Below are positions 1 to 8,365 of a DNA stretch of 64,000 nt, one piece after another; position 1 is the first letter of the stretch, and every line of letters begins with the position of its first letter. This DNA is from Bradyrhizobium sp. AUGA SZCCT0283 (GTDB lineage Bacteria; Pseudomonadota; Alphaproteobacteria; Rhizobiales; Xanthobacteraceae). The position numbers were made by a program, and so were the translations under genes. The stretch spans positions 1 through 64,000 of the forward strand of contig NZ_JAFCLU010000027.1 of NCBI RefSeq assembly GCF_018130385.1, read 5' to 3'. The notes under the pieces were generated by a model. It was not told the DNA's origin. It searched no databases and saw only the letters and a program-made list of their open reading frames with translations.

Positions 1-424
1 GCATAACTCCGCCCGTCTCACGGCGGATGAGGGGCGTTGGCCATCGTCACGAACGTGCGGTGAGATGCGATGGACGCGAGAGCTGCGACTGACGTGTGTG
101 GCTCGAGCGTACGGCGAAGTCGTGTGGTCCTGACGCCGCGGTGCTGGCGTCAAGTTCTTGAGAAGCAAGCTTCTTGAGGACGACGGTGGCAAAAGAGCCG
201 TTCTCCGGGAAGAGCTCGAAGTAAGCCGTAAAGCCATTGCGCAGGGAAGGCCGGAATGCTCCCGCTGCCCTGTATGCTCGTGTGCACTTTTGTTTGCGCA
301 AATCGCACGCGAGACCGCGGGTGCAGCAAGCACCCGGTCTTCCCTGCGCCCTCTAAATCCTGGAGGGCCAAACGAAGATGCAAACCTCGGGCGACCAGCG
401 CCGCGAGAATGCATAAGCTCGTTC
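1..424. repeat. Gene-free dispersed-repeat-like DNA
   Basis: No convincing gene lies here. Open frames run on both strands, but they give Arg/Ser-rich low-quality proteins without a ribosome binding site, and one runs through apaG on the wrong strand. From memory, text of this type (a block ending in CTTCCCTGCGCCCTCT, then a palindromic ATTGCGAGC element) recurs between genes in Bradyrhizobium genomes. I read it as dispersed repeat DNA rather than a gene. The assignment rests on resemblance, not on a search. Confidence 0.5.
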
Positions 425-500
425 CGTCATTGCGAGCGCAGCGAAGCAATCCACCTCTCCGCTTGCCGCGCTATGGATTGCTTTGCTGCGCTCGCTACGG
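425..500. repeat. Palindromic repeat, ATTGCGAGC family
   Basis: Inverted repeat: the left arm reads CGTCATTGCGAGCGCAGC..AAGCAATCCA and the right arm returns as TGGATTGCTT..GCGCTCGCTACGG, separated by about 20 bases. It can fold into a long hairpin just downstream of apaG (minus strand). A second member is at 12068-12127. Confidence 0.75.
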
Positions 501-517
501 AGGAGGGCGCGTTGCCC

Positions 518-910
518 CTAGTTCAACACCCGCCTGTTGTCGGGGCTATCCAGCGAGAACGTCGGCACGTCGATCTCGAACCGCTCGCCGCTTTCGCTGA
601 CCATCTGGTAGCGCCCGGTCATGAAGCCCGACGCGGTCGGCAGCGGCACGCCGGAGGTGTATTCGAAGCGCTCGCCCGGTGCGAGCACGGGCTGCTCGCC
701 GACCACGCCTTCGCCGCGGACTTCCTGCTTGCGGCCGGTGGCGTCGGTAATGATCCAGTGCCGGGCACGGAGCTGCACGGTCTCGGCGCCGGTATTGGTG
801 ATGACGATGGTGTAGGACCAGAAATACTGGCCCTTGTCGATCGACGAGCGCCCGGGGAGGAAGTTCGGTTCAACGGTGACTTCGATCTGGCGGGTGACGG
901 CGCGGTACAT
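518..910 (-). CDS. apaG: ApaG family protein
   Basis: Full-length ApaG, 130 residues, a small cytosolic beta-sandwich (fibronectin-III-like) protein. Family features visible are the N-terminal strand region 'TRQIEVTVEPNFLP', the central 'YTIVITNTGAETVQLRARHWIITDATG' segment (residues about 33-60), the 'VVGEQPVLAPGERFEYTSG' loop and the 'GFMTGRYQM' C-terminal strand. ApaG is named for Co2+/Mg2+ resistance phenotypes in enterics, but its biochemical role is not settled and the sequence does not decide it. It is a lone gene, divergent from the acyltransferase gene that starts at 1147. The 236-base gap between them should hold both promoters. The start has only a weak Shine-Dalgarno. Confidence 0.93.
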   Translation of the reverse strand: MYRAVTRQIEVTVEPNFLPGRSSIDKGQYFWSYTIVITNTGAETVQLRARHWIITDATGRKQEVRGEGVVGEQPVLAPGERFEYTSGVPLPTASGFMTGRYQMVSESGERFEIDVPTFSLDSPDNRRVLN

Positions 911-1146
911 GCGGGCAAGCTTTCGGAAATTCTGTTCCGTATCATAGCCAAGAATGCAGGGGGAACAATCTCCGGTCCGTCGGGTTTGCCCGGTTGTTTG
1001 ATCGCGGTTTCAACATAGTTCCATTCTAGAGCGCACCCGCGCGCGGTCCGGCCCCGTATCTGTTTGCATATCTTGTGCGCAAGTTGCGGGCCGATATTAT
1101 CTTTTCCCGGACAGTGCACGCCTAAAAGCTCAACTCACGGTGCCAG

Positions 1147-2388
1147 ATGTCGTCCATTGCCGATCCAGTTGCCGGAACGTCTCTCAGCGATAGCAAGGCC
1201 GCGGCGCCTGCCGCGCCGGCGATTGCGCTGCCGGTAACCGGCGAGCGCGAATTGCGGCTCGACCTGTTTCGCGGGATGGCGCTGTGGCTGATTTTCGTCG
1301 ATCATCTGCCGGCCAATATCCTGACCTGGTTCACCATCCGCAATTACGGATTTTCCGACGCCACCGAAATCTTCATCTTCATCTCCGGATACACCGCCGC
1401 CTTCGTCTACGGCCGCGCAATGCTTCAGGCCGGCTTCGTGGTGGCCACCGCGCGGATCATGCGGCGGGTCTGGCAGATCTACGTCGCGCATGTGTTCCTG
1501 TTCACGATCTTCCTCGCCGAAATTTCCTACGTCGCCACCCGTTTCGAGAACCCGCTCTACAGCGAGGAAATGGGCATCATGGATTTCCTCAAGCAGCCGG
1601 ACGTCACCATCGTCCAGGCGTTGCTCCTGAGATTCCGGCCGGTCAACATGGACGTGCTGCCGCTCTATATCGTGCTGATGCTGTTTCTGCCCGTCATCCT
1701 GTGGCTGATGAAGTGGCGCCCTGACGTGTCGCTCGGCCTGTCGGTGCTGCTGTACGCGCTGACCTGGCAGTTCGACTGGTACCTGACGGCCTATCCGAGC
1801 GGCTTCTGGATCTTCAATCCGTTCGCCTGGCAGTTGCTGTTCGTGTTCGGCGTCTGGTGCGCGCTGGGAGGCGCGGCGCGCATGTCCCGCATCCTGTTGT
1901 CGCCGGTGACGATGTGGATTTGCATTGCCTACTTGCTGTTTGCATTCTTCGTCACGTTGACCTGGCATATCCCGCAGCTCAGCTTTCTGATGCCGAAGCG
2001 GCTCGAACAGTGGATGTACCCGATCACCAAGACCGATCTGGACGTGCTGCGGTTTGCCCATTTTCTGGCGCTGGCGGCGCTCACGGTGCGCTTCCTCCCC
2101 AGGGATTGGCCGGGGCTGAAATCGCCCTGGCTGCGACCATTGATCCTGTGCGGCCAGCATTCGCTTGAGATATTCTGTCTCGGCGTCTTCCTGGCCTTCG
2201 CAGGGCATTTCGTGCTGGCCGAAGTTGGCGGGGGTGCTCTCACGCACGCCCTGGTCAGCCTTGCCGGAATCCTCATCATGTGGGGCGTGGCCTGGGTGAT
2301 TTCGTGGTACAAGCATTCAGCCGACAAAGATGCGTCCAAGACAAAGCGCACGGGCGGCAATGCCGATATGGCTGGAGGGAGCGTATGA
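1147..2388 (+). CDS. OpgC-type membrane acyltransferase
   Basis: 413-residue polytopic inner-membrane protein with about ten hydrophobic segments. The N-terminal signature 'ELRLDLFRGMALWLIFVDHLP' followed by 'SDATEIFIFISGYTAAFVYG' (residues about 37-95) is that of OpgC-domain acyltransferases. This group includes the enzyme that succinylates osmoregulated periplasmic glucans in proteobacteria. The first 36 residues are Ala-rich and probably cytoplasmic. The stop overlaps the start of the next gene (ATGA), and a third gene follows 13 bases later. The product is therefore probably made together with two secreted SGNH proteins, as in other systems where a membrane acyltransferase hands an acyl group to a periplasmic SGNH partner. 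The substrate (cyclic glucan, EPS or another glycan) is not visible. Confidence 0.88.
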   Translation: MSSIADPVAGTSLSDSKAAAPAAPAIALPVTGERELRLDLFRGMALWLIFVDHLPANILTWFTIRNYGFSDATEIFIFISGYTAAFVYGRAMLQAGFVVATARIMRRVWQIYVAHVFLFTIFLAEISYVATRFENPLYSEEMGIMDFLKQPDVTIVQALLLRFRPVNMDVLPLYIVLMLFLPVILWLMKWRPDVSLGLSVLLYALTWQFDWYLTAYPSGFWIFNPFAWQLLFVFGVWCALGGAARMSRILLSPVTMWICIAYLLFAFFVTLTWHIPQLSFLMPKRLEQWMYPITKTDLDVLRFAHFLALAALTVRFLPRDWPGLKSPWLRPLILCGQHSLEIFCLGVFLAFAGHFVLAEVGGGALTHALVSLAGILIMWGVAWVISWYKHSADKDASKTKRTGGNADMAGGSV

Positions 2389-3143
2389 GGCGCGGTTCTG
2401 GAGCCGTACTAGCCCTGTCCCTGCTCGCCGGTCTTGCGGCTGCCGGTTTGGCGCGCGCCGAGGATGCCCCCCAAGCCTGCGAAGTGCCGACCTATCTCCT
2501 GAGCACCGAAAGCCTGCTGCCGAGGGTCACCGACGCCGTCAAGAACGGCCAGCCGCTGACCATCCTCGTGGTGGGCAGTCGGTCCTCCACCATCGCCGCT
2601 TCGGCCGACAGCGCCTATCCCGCTAAATTGCAGGCCGCGCTGAAGGAGAAGCTGCCGTCGATCCAGGTCAATCTATCCGTAGAATTACAGCCCGGAAAAA
2701 CCGCGGAGGAGACGGACGCCGCCCTCGTTAAGCTGGTGGAAGCAAAAAGGCCTACTCTGGTCATCTGGCAGACCGGAACCGTGGATGCTATGCGATCCGT
2801 CGATCCCGACGATTTTCGCGGCGCCGTCGGCGAGGGCGTTGCTGCGCTGCAAAATGCAGGGGCCGACGTGGTTCTGATCAATCTGCAATACAGCCCGCGC
2901 ACGGAAACGATGATTTCTGCGCCGCCATACCTGGATAATCTGCGCGTGGTGGCGCAGCAGCACGACGTTCCGCTGTTCGACCGGTTCGCCATTATGCGTC
3001 ACTGGAACGACGCCGGAGATTTCGACCTGTTCAGTACCGTTCACGGCCCCGACATGGCCAAACGGGTTCATGCCTGCCTCGGCCGCGCGCTGTCGAAATT
3101 TGTGCTCGATGCGGCCCGCCTGGATCAGGCGCAGCAGAATTAG
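2385..3143 (+). CDS. Secreted SGNH-like protein, catalytic residues lost
   Basis: 252 residues with a signal peptide (cleavage near 'GLARA', residue 25). The ATG at 2385 overlaps the upstream stop and is preferred to an in-frame start at 2280, which would sit inside the upstream gene and precede the signal peptide. The fold is SGNH/GDSL: block I 'VVGSRSST' (Ser65), block III 'IWQTGTVDA', and a C-terminal block with His220. Aligned by eye to the downstream paralogue, the oxyanion Asn of block III is Val133 and the catalytic Asp of the DxxH motif is Ser217, while Ser and His remain. It is probably a weak enzyme or a pseudo-enzyme partner of the next gene product, acting in the periplasm on the same pathway as the OpgC-type acyltransferase. 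Confidence 0.8.
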   Translation: MRRGSGAVLALSLLAGLAAAGLARAEDAPQACEVPTYLLSTESLLPRVTDAVKNGQPLTILVVGSRSSTIAASADSAYPAKLQAALKEKLPSIQVNLSVELQPGKTAEETDAALVKLVEAKRPTLVIWQTGTVDAMRSVDPDDFRGAVGEGVAALQNAGADVVLINLQYSPRTETMISAPPYLDNLRVVAQQHDVPLFDRFAIMRHWNDAGDFDLFSTVHGPDMAKRVHACLGRALSKFVLDAARLDQAQQN

Positions 3144-3156
3144 GGGACCAGCCTTA

Positions 3157-4227
3157 ATGAGCCGTCACTACCCTTTTTGTTTGTCGATATTGCTGATTGT
3201 CTCCGCGGCGGGCCTGGCGCTGTTGATGCCGGCCTCCGTGCTTCCGCTGCGCGCCCAAAGCGCCCCGCAACAGACCGCCCAGCAGGCGGCGCTGTCCGAC
3301 GCCGCCAAGGCCAAGACTGAATCTGACAAGACTGAATCTGAAAAGAAGTCTGAATCTGCAGGCAAGGGTGAAGCGGCCAAGCCGACAGGCGTAGGCAATG
3401 TCGCCGCCGTCGATCCGGCCAAGCCGGCAGCGCAGAAGGGCATCGCCGGCAAGACCATCGACAAGGTGAAGGAGGTCGCGAAGTCGGCCGGCGATATCTT
3501 CAGCCGTGTGCCTTGCGCGTCGCCGAAGGGCGTCTCCAGATCGATGGGTTCGCTGCCGCATGTCGCGGGCAAGCTCGCGGCGGGCAAGCCGGTCGTGATC
3601 GTCGCCTTCGGCTCGTCGTCGACCCAGGGCTACGGCGCGACCTCGCCGGAATTCAATTACCCGAACCGCCTGGCGGCGCAGTTGCGCCGGCAATATCCGA
3701 CGGCCGACATCACGGTCGTCAACCGCGGCAAGGGCGGCGACGACGCGCCCGAGATGATGAAACGGCTGCAGACCGAAGTCATCGACCTGCATCCGGATAT
3801 GGTGATCTGGCAGGTCGGCACCAACGCTGTGCTGCGCAACCTCGATCCCGCCGAGACCGCGAAGGTCGTGGAAGACGGCATCGCGCGCATTCAGGCCGTG
3901 GGCGCTGATGTCGTGCTGGTCGATCCGCAATATTCGCCGGCCGTCAACGCCAAGGCAGAAAACGCCGGCAAGATGGTGAGGCTGCTCTCAAAGGTCGCCG
4001 AGCTCCGTCGCGTCGGCGTGTTCCCGCGCTTCGAAGTGATGAGGGACTGGCACGAGAAGCAGGCGATACCGATCGAGAATTTCGTCATCTCCGACGGGCT
4101 GCACATGAGCGACTGGGGCTACGCCTGCTTCGCGCAACTGCTCGGCGACGACATCATCAAGTCGGTCGGCCAGATCAAGCTCGGCGTCAACGTGCCCGCG
4201 GACGTGCGGGCGTATCGGCCGATGTGA
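3157..4227 (+). CDS. Secreted SGNH/GDSL hydrolase-like acyl esterase or transferase
   Basis: 356 residues: signal peptide (1 to about 33), a low-complexity Ala/Lys/Glu/Ser linker (residues 40-118) built partly from a TESDK/TESEK repeat, then an intact SGNH domain. Visible blocks are 'VAFGSSST' (nucleophile Ser153 or 154), 'NRGKGGDD' (Gly191), 'WQVGTN' (Asn223) and 'SDGLHMSDWGY' (Asp313, His316). The ATG at 3157 is used because the signal peptide begins there; an in-frame start at 3070 would lie inside the previous gene. The linker could span the periplasm or cell wall while the domain works near the membrane. It is the third gene of the OpgC/SGNH/SGNH operon and a paralogue of the preceding protein. 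The reaction is probably acyl transfer to, or removal from, a glycan. Confidence 0.85.
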   Translation: MSRHYPFCLSILLIVSAAGLALLMPASVLPLRAQSAPQQTAQQAALSDAAKAKTESDKTESEKKSESAGKGEAAKPTGVGNVAAVDPAKPAAQKGIAGKTIDKVKEVAKSAGDIFSRVPCASPKGVSRSMGSLPHVAGKLAAGKPVVIVAFGSSSTQGYGATSPEFNYPNRLAAQLRRQYPTADITVVNRGKGGDDAPEMMKRLQTEVIDLHPDMVIWQVGTNAVLRNLDPAETAKVVEDGIARIQAVGADVVLVDPQYSPAVNAKAENAGKMVRLLSKVAELRRVGVFPRFEVMRDWHEKQAIPIENFVISDGLHMSDWGYACFAQLLGDDIIKSVGQIKLGVNVPADVRAYRPM

Positions 4228-4247
4228 GGTGATGAATGGCGAGAATT

Positions 4248-4342
4248 CGTAGGGTGGGCAAAGGCGCGTAAGCGCCGTGCCCACCATTCTATCCGAATAC
4301 GCGCTGTGAGACGGTGGGCACGCTCCGCTTTGCCCACCCTAC
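4248..4342. repeat. Palindromic repeat, TAGGGTGGGCA family
   Basis: Arms CGTAGGGTGGGCAAAG..GTGCCCACC and GGTGGGCAC..CTTTGCCCACCCTAC form a nested inverted repeat between two convergent genes. Related copies lie at 29759-29842 and, more diverged, at 22801-22877. It may double as a terminator, but there is no T-run. Confidence 0.8.
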
Positions 4343-4354
4343 AAATTCGCTATC

Positions 4355-5548
4355 TCACGCCTTCTCCAGCGCCGCCGCAAAATCCTCGATCAGATCATCG
4401 GCATGCTCGAGCCCGGCCGAGAAGCGAATGAAACCTTCGCTGATGCCGAGTTCGGCGCGCGCCTCCGGCGTCAGCCGCTGATGCGTTGTGGTCGCGGGAT
4501 GGGTGACGAGGCTCTTGGCGTCGCCGAGATTGTTGGAGATGCGCGAGATCTGCAGCGCGTTGAGGCAGCGGAACGCGGCCTGCTTGCCGCCCTTGACCTC
4601 GAAGCCGATCAGCGTCGAGCCGGCGCGCATCTGCTTCTTCACCAGCGCCGCCTGCGGATGATCGGATCGCCCGGGATAGATCAGCCGCGATATCTTCGGA
4701 TGACTGGCGAGGCTGTCCGCCACCTTGGCCGCCGTCTCGGTCTGCGCGCGGACGCGCACCGCCAGCGTCTCCAGTCCCTTCAACAAAACCCAGGCGTTGA
4801 ACGGCGACATCGACGGGCCGGTATGGCGCATGAAGTTATGGAGGTGCTCGGCGATGAAAGATTCCGACGACAGGATGACGCCGCCCAGGCAGCGGCCCTG
4901 GCCGTCGATATGCTTGGTCGCGGAATAGACCACGACGTCAGCGCCAAGCGAAAGCGGGCTCTGCCAGATCGGCGTGGCGAAGACGTTATCGACGATCAAC
5001 CGTGCGCCGCCCTTGTGCGCGATCTCGGCAATCGCCGGGATGTCGAGCACGTCGAGCGTCGGATTGGTCGGGCTCTCCAGGAAGAAGGACTTGGTGTTCG
5101 GCCGCAATGCGCGCTGCCACTGGTCGAGGTCAAGACCGTCGACCAGCGTCGTCTCGATGCCGTAGCGCGGCAAGAGATCCTGCACAACGTAAAGGCACGA
5201 GCCGAACAGAGCTTTCGAAGCGACCACGTGGTCGCCAGCCCGGAGCGGTGCGAGGATCGCGGTCGTCACCGCGGCCATGCCGGTCGCGGTCGAGCGCGCG
5301 GCTTCCGCGCCCTCGAGTTCGATCATGCGGCGTTCGAACATCTCAATCGTCGGATTGGAATAGCGCGAATAGATAAAGCCGGGCTCCTGGCCCTTGAATC
5401 GGGCCTCGCACTGCTCCGCGCTGTCGTAGACGTAGCCTTGGGTGAGGAACAGCGCTTCCGACGTCTCGCCGAATTGCGAGCGCAGCGTGCCGCCATGGAC
5501 AAGGCGGGTTTCGGGACGATAGCGGGCAGTAGACTTGGCTTCAGACAT
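4355..5548 (-). CDS. metZ: O-succinylhomoserine sulfhydrylase
   Basis: 397 residues, a PLP-dependent enzyme of the Cys/Met metabolism family. It makes homocysteine from O-succinylhomoserine and sulfide in methionine synthesis, in the cytosol. The N-terminus 'PETRLVHGGTLRSQFGETSEALFLTQGYVY', the Tyr/Arg pair in 'YSRYSNPTIEMFE' and the PLP lysine in 'YSATKHIDGQGR' (residue about 200) are diagnostic, and 'RCLGG' after the lysine fits MetZ better than cystathionine synthases. The start at 5548 has a GGAGG Shine-Dalgarno; an upstream in-frame ATG at 5611 falls inside the leader hairpin and is rejected. The gene sits behind a SAM-II riboswitch and an intrinsic terminator (5586-5693), so it should be shut off when SAM is abundant. 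Confidence 0.95.
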   Translation of the reverse strand: MSEAKSTARYRPETRLVHGGTLRSQFGETSEALFLTQGYVYDSAEQCEARFKGQEPGFIYSRYSNPTIEMFERRMIELEGAEAARSTATGMAAVTTAILAPLRAGDHVVASKALFGSCLYVVQDLLPRYGIETTLVDGLDLDQWQRALRPNTKSFFLESPTNPTLDVLDIPAIAEIAHKGGARLIVDNVFATPIWQSPLSLGADVVVYSATKHIDGQGRCLGGVILSSESFIAEHLHNFMRHTGPSMSPFNAWVLLKGLETLAVRVRAQTETAAKVADSLASHPKISRLIYPGRSDHPQAALVKKQMRAGSTLIGFEVKGGKQAAFRCLNALQISRISNNLGDAKSLVTHPATTTHQRLTPEARAELGISEGFIRFSAGLEHADDLIEDFAAALEKA

Positions 5549-5585
5549 GTGACCTCCGTCGTGACCACCTTGGAAAATGGTCACA

Positions 5586-5619
5586 AAAAACCGGCCTGGA
5601 AAAATTTCCACAGGCCGGG
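5586..5619 (-). terminator. Intrinsic terminator in metZ leader (attenuator)
   Basis: On the minus strand CCGGCCTG (5618-5611) pairs perfectly with CAGGCCGG (5598-5591), and the stem is followed at once by TTTTTT (5590-5585). The loop can extend the helix with GAAA/TTTC pairs. The left arm is equally complementary to CAGGCCGG at 5640-5633, at the 3' edge of the riboswitch, giving a competing antiterminator pairing. Confidence 0.88.
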
Positions 5620-5637
5620 ATCACACGTGTCCCCGGC

Positions 5638-5693
5638 CTGTTTAGCGACTTATTTAACGTGGCTGCAAGCCGGCCGGCTCAAATCACCACGGG
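5638..5693 (-). promoter_or_regulatory. SAM-II riboswitch (metZ leader)
   Basis: Read on the minus strand, the element has the SAM-II consensus order: stem strand CGTGG, TGATTTGA, a C-rich loop GCCGGCCGGC, TTGCAGCCACG (closing the stem with CGTGG), TTAAATAA, then GTCGCTAAA. The loop CCGGCC can pair with GGCCGG just after the GCTAAA box, giving the pseudoknot expected when SAM is bound. SAM-II elements are known ahead of metA, metX and metZ in alphaproteobacteria. The terminator immediately downstream supports transcriptional attenuation. Confidence 0.93.
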
Positions 5694-5809
5694 ATAAGTC
5701 ATGCTGATATTACCTCGCGCCCTTCCCGTCAAGGCGGCCATCGGATAACCCCTAAAAGCCCATATTTACGAGGTTTGGATGCTATTTGGGCCGTATTGAG
5801 GATCGCGCC

Positions 5810-6916
5810 GTGCCGTTCACGCTTCCGCCCGACGCCAACGGAATTCTGCCCGACCGCATGATCGCGGCGATGGCGGATGCGGGCCTGATCCTTCCGGAAT
5901 ATCCCTTTGTCGAAAGCCAGATCCAGCCGGCGAGCCTCGATTTGCGGCTGGGCGACATCGCCTACCGGGTGCGCGCGAGTTTCCTGCCCGGCCCCGGCTC
6001 AACCGTTGCCGAGCGCATCGACGAGCTGAAGCTGCACGAAATCGACCTCTCCGACGGCGCGGTGCTGGAAACCAATTGCGTCTACATCGTGCCGCTGCTG
6101 GAGAGTCTCGCGCTGCCGCGCGAGATCGTGGCGGCCGCCAATCCGAAGAGCTCCACCGGGCGGCTCGACGTCTTCACCCGCGTGATCGCCGATGGCACCC
6201 GCCGCTTCGACATGATCGGCGCCGGCTATCACGGCCCGCTCTATGCCGAGATCAGCCCGAAGACGTTTCCGGTGCTGCTGCGCGAGGGCTCCCGGCTCAG
6301 CCAGGTGCGCTTCCGCACCGGTGACGCCATCCTCAACGCCGACGAGCTCGACGCGCTGCACGGCGCCGAGCGGCTGGTCGACATCGACGATGCCGATCTC
6401 GCCAACGGCGTGGCGCTATCCGTCGATCTCTCCGGCGAAAACACGTCAGGCTTCGTCGGCTACCGCGCCAAGCGCCACACCGGCGTCGTCGATATCGACC
6501 GCCGCAGCGGCTATGCGGTCGACGAATTCTGGGAGCCGATTCCGGCCCGCCCGGACGGCAGCCTGATCCTGGATCCCGGCGAGTTCTATATCCTGGCCTC
6601 CAAGGAAGCCGTGCAGGTGCCGCCGGATTACGCCGCCGAGATGGTGCCGTTCGATCCGCTGGTCGGCGAATTCCGCGTGCATTACGCCGGATTCTTCGAT
6701 CCGGGCTTCGGCTATGCCGGCGCCGGCGGACAGGGGTCGCGTGCCGTGCTCGAAGTGCGCTCGCGCGAGGTGCCGTTCATCCTCGAGCACGGCCAGATCG
6801 TCGGCCGGCTGGTCTACGAGAAAATGCTGTCGCGCCCCGACGCCATGTACGGCCAGCGCATCGGCTCGAACTACCAGGCACAGGGCCTGAAGCTCTCCAA
6901 GCATTTCCGCGTCTAA
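5810..6916 (+). CDS. dcd: 2'-deoxycytidine 5'-triphosphate deaminase
   Basis: 368 residues from the GTG at 5810, chosen because GAGGA lies 7 bases upstream; a TTG at 5786 is in frame but lacks a ribosome site. The product is the long, duplicated form of dCTP deaminase found in alphaproteobacteria, with two dUTPase-like folds. The N-terminal half carries 'ESQIQPASLDLRLGD' and 'ANPKSSTGRLDVFTRV' (a P-K-S-S-x-G-R core). The C-terminal half has 'FYILASKEAVQVPPDYAAEM' and the final 'IGSNYQAQGLKLSKHFRV'. The enzyme deaminates dCTP to dUTP for thymidylate synthesis in the cytosol. It is monocistronic, divergent from metZ and convergent with the next gene. Confidence 0.92.
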   Translation: MPFTLPPDANGILPDRMIAAMADAGLILPEYPFVESQIQPASLDLRLGDIAYRVRASFLPGPGSTVAERIDELKLHEIDLSDGAVLETNCVYIVPLLESLALPREIVAAANPKSSTGRLDVFTRVIADGTRRFDMIGAGYHGPLYAEISPKTFPVLLREGSRLSQVRFRTGDAILNADELDALHGAERLVDIDDADLANGVALSVDLSGENTSGFVGYRAKRHTGVVDIDRRSGYAVDEFWEPIPARPDGSLILDPGEFYILASKEAVQVPPDYAAEMVPFDPLVGEFRVHYAGFFDPGFGYAGAGGQGSRAVLEVRSREVPFILEHGQIVGRLVYEKMLSRPDAMYGQRIGSNYQAQGLKLSKHFRV

Positions 6917-6931
6917 GCGGTAGACAGGCCA

Positions 6932-8173
6932 TTACATCAGCAGTGCGCCGGCCCACGCCGCGCCCGCGACCAGGATCAGGCCCGGAATCAAGCGCAACGC
7001 GAAAGTGCGGCTTCCGCTACTCCAGGCGAATATGATCTTGCTGATCGTATTGGTCGAGAGCGCGGCGAGAATAGGAAACACGGCGTCGGCGGCGGTCATC
7101 TTCCCTGACGCAACCAGCGAAGCAATCGCGATCGCCGCGGAATGCGTGTCGACGAAGCCGGCCGCCGCAGCCGCTACAATGATTCCGGTCTCGCCGAACC
7201 ATTCCCGTAGCGCGGCCGAGGCGATGAGCACCGCGGAAAGGGTCAGGGCGAATACCAGAGCTACCAGGAAGCTGAAGGCGTGTCCCGGCTGCGGTTCGGC
7301 TACGTCCCGTTCGCGCAAGGCCCGGACCGAGAATCCGGCGCCGTAGGCAGCGGCGGCAATGCCGGCGCAAATCAGCGGCACGGACAGCGCGCGCAGTGTG
7401 ACCGGGCTGGTGGCTGCCAGCACCAGGCACAGCTGAATAACCGTGGCGACTGTCGAGAGAGCCGCGCCGGCGACCGCTGCACTGATGACCTCAGGACTCT
7501 TTTGAACCCGCGTGCCCATGGCGCCGATCGTGGCGGTACTCGAAATGAAGCCGGATGCGAGGCCTGCGATCGGGAGGCCAAACCGCGCGCCGAGCATCCG
7601 AACAAGGATATATCCCGCGGCGCTGATGGCCATCACCAGAATGACGACGATCCAGATCGACCTCGGAATGAGCGCGTCATATGGTCCGAGCGCCTGATTG
7701 GGCAGCAACGGAAGTACCACCAGGGTCGCGCCGGCGAAGATCAGTGCGTCGTTCACTTCACTCTCGGTAAGCACGGAACGGACGAAATGATGCAGAGGGG
7801 TTCGCGCCGCGAGCAGGGCGGCAAGGCCGACGGCCATGCCTGCCGCCAAGGCCGGTTGCTGCATCGCCAGACCCCCGAGCAGCGCGGTCAGGATCAGCGC
7901 AATCTCGGTCGTAAGGCCGGGATCGTCGCTGCGGGATCGCAAATATGCGATCGCGGTCAGCGCCGCCACGCCTGTGACCGTAACGGCCAGCACGACTGCG
8001 CCGCCGACCATGACGCTTGCTGCACCGGCGAGCGAGGCGACGGTGAAGGTGCGGATCCCCGCCGGCGCGCGGGCCGGACCGCCTCCCTTGCGGCGTTCTC
8101 GCTCGGCGCCGATCAGAAGTCCGATGCCGAGCGCTGCCGCGAGATTCAGGAGCACGGACGGGAGATCGGGCAT
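6932..8173 (-). CDS. MgtC/SapB-DUF4010 family membrane protein
   Basis: 413 residues, about 12 hydrophobic segments. The N-terminal third is an MgtC/SapB-like domain ('LNLAAALGIGLLIGAERERRKG' and 'GIRTFTVASLAGAASVMVGG'), where the 'GxERExR' motif is typical. The rest matches the DUF4010 half that often follows it ('GLPIAGLASGFISSTATIGAMGTR', 'FVDTHSAAIAIASL', 'LSTNTISKIIFAW'). ATG 8173 has an AGGAAG ribosome site six bases upstream; the longer start at 8233 has none. It sits in the inner membrane. The transported substrate is unknown, and MgtC-type proteins are linked to Mg2+ or ion homeostasis. It is divergent from the VIT-type transporter at 8366. Confidence 0.85.
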   Translation of the reverse strand: MPDLPSVLLNLAAALGIGLLIGAERERRKGGGPARAPAGIRTFTVASLAGAASVMVGGAVVLAVTVTGVAALTAIAYLRSRSDDPGLTTEIALILTALLGGLAMQQPALAAGMAVGLAALLAARTPLHHFVRSVLTESEVNDALIFAGATLVVLPLLPNQALGPYDALIPRSIWIVVILVMAISAAGYILVRMLGARFGLPIAGLASGFISSTATIGAMGTRVQKSPEVISAAVAGAALSTVATVIQLCLVLAATSPVTLRALSVPLICAGIAAAAYGAGFSVRALRERDVAEPQPGHAFSFLVALVFALTLSAVLIASAALREWFGETGIIVAAAAAGFVDTHSAAIAIASLVASGKMTAADAVFPILAALSTNTISKIIFAWSSGSRTFALRLIPGLILVAGAAWAGALLM

Positions 8174-8365
8174 GTTCTTCCTGTTTGCGGGAACATCGGC
8201 ACGTTCGACAGGCCGCCGCAGCAGCAGATTCATCAGATGTCGATCATGACGGCAATCGTCTGATATTGATTCAGATCATTGCTGAACGCTCGACGCTTTG
8301 GGAGGCTACCAAGCTTCTTGACGGCGGTTAAGGCGCCGGCCTCGCTCGACAGGAAAGATCGATCA

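Noticed and set aside
158..1018. 286-residue plus-strand open frame
   Set aside because: It runs antisense through apaG and repeat DNA, has no ribosome site and gives a low-complexity product.
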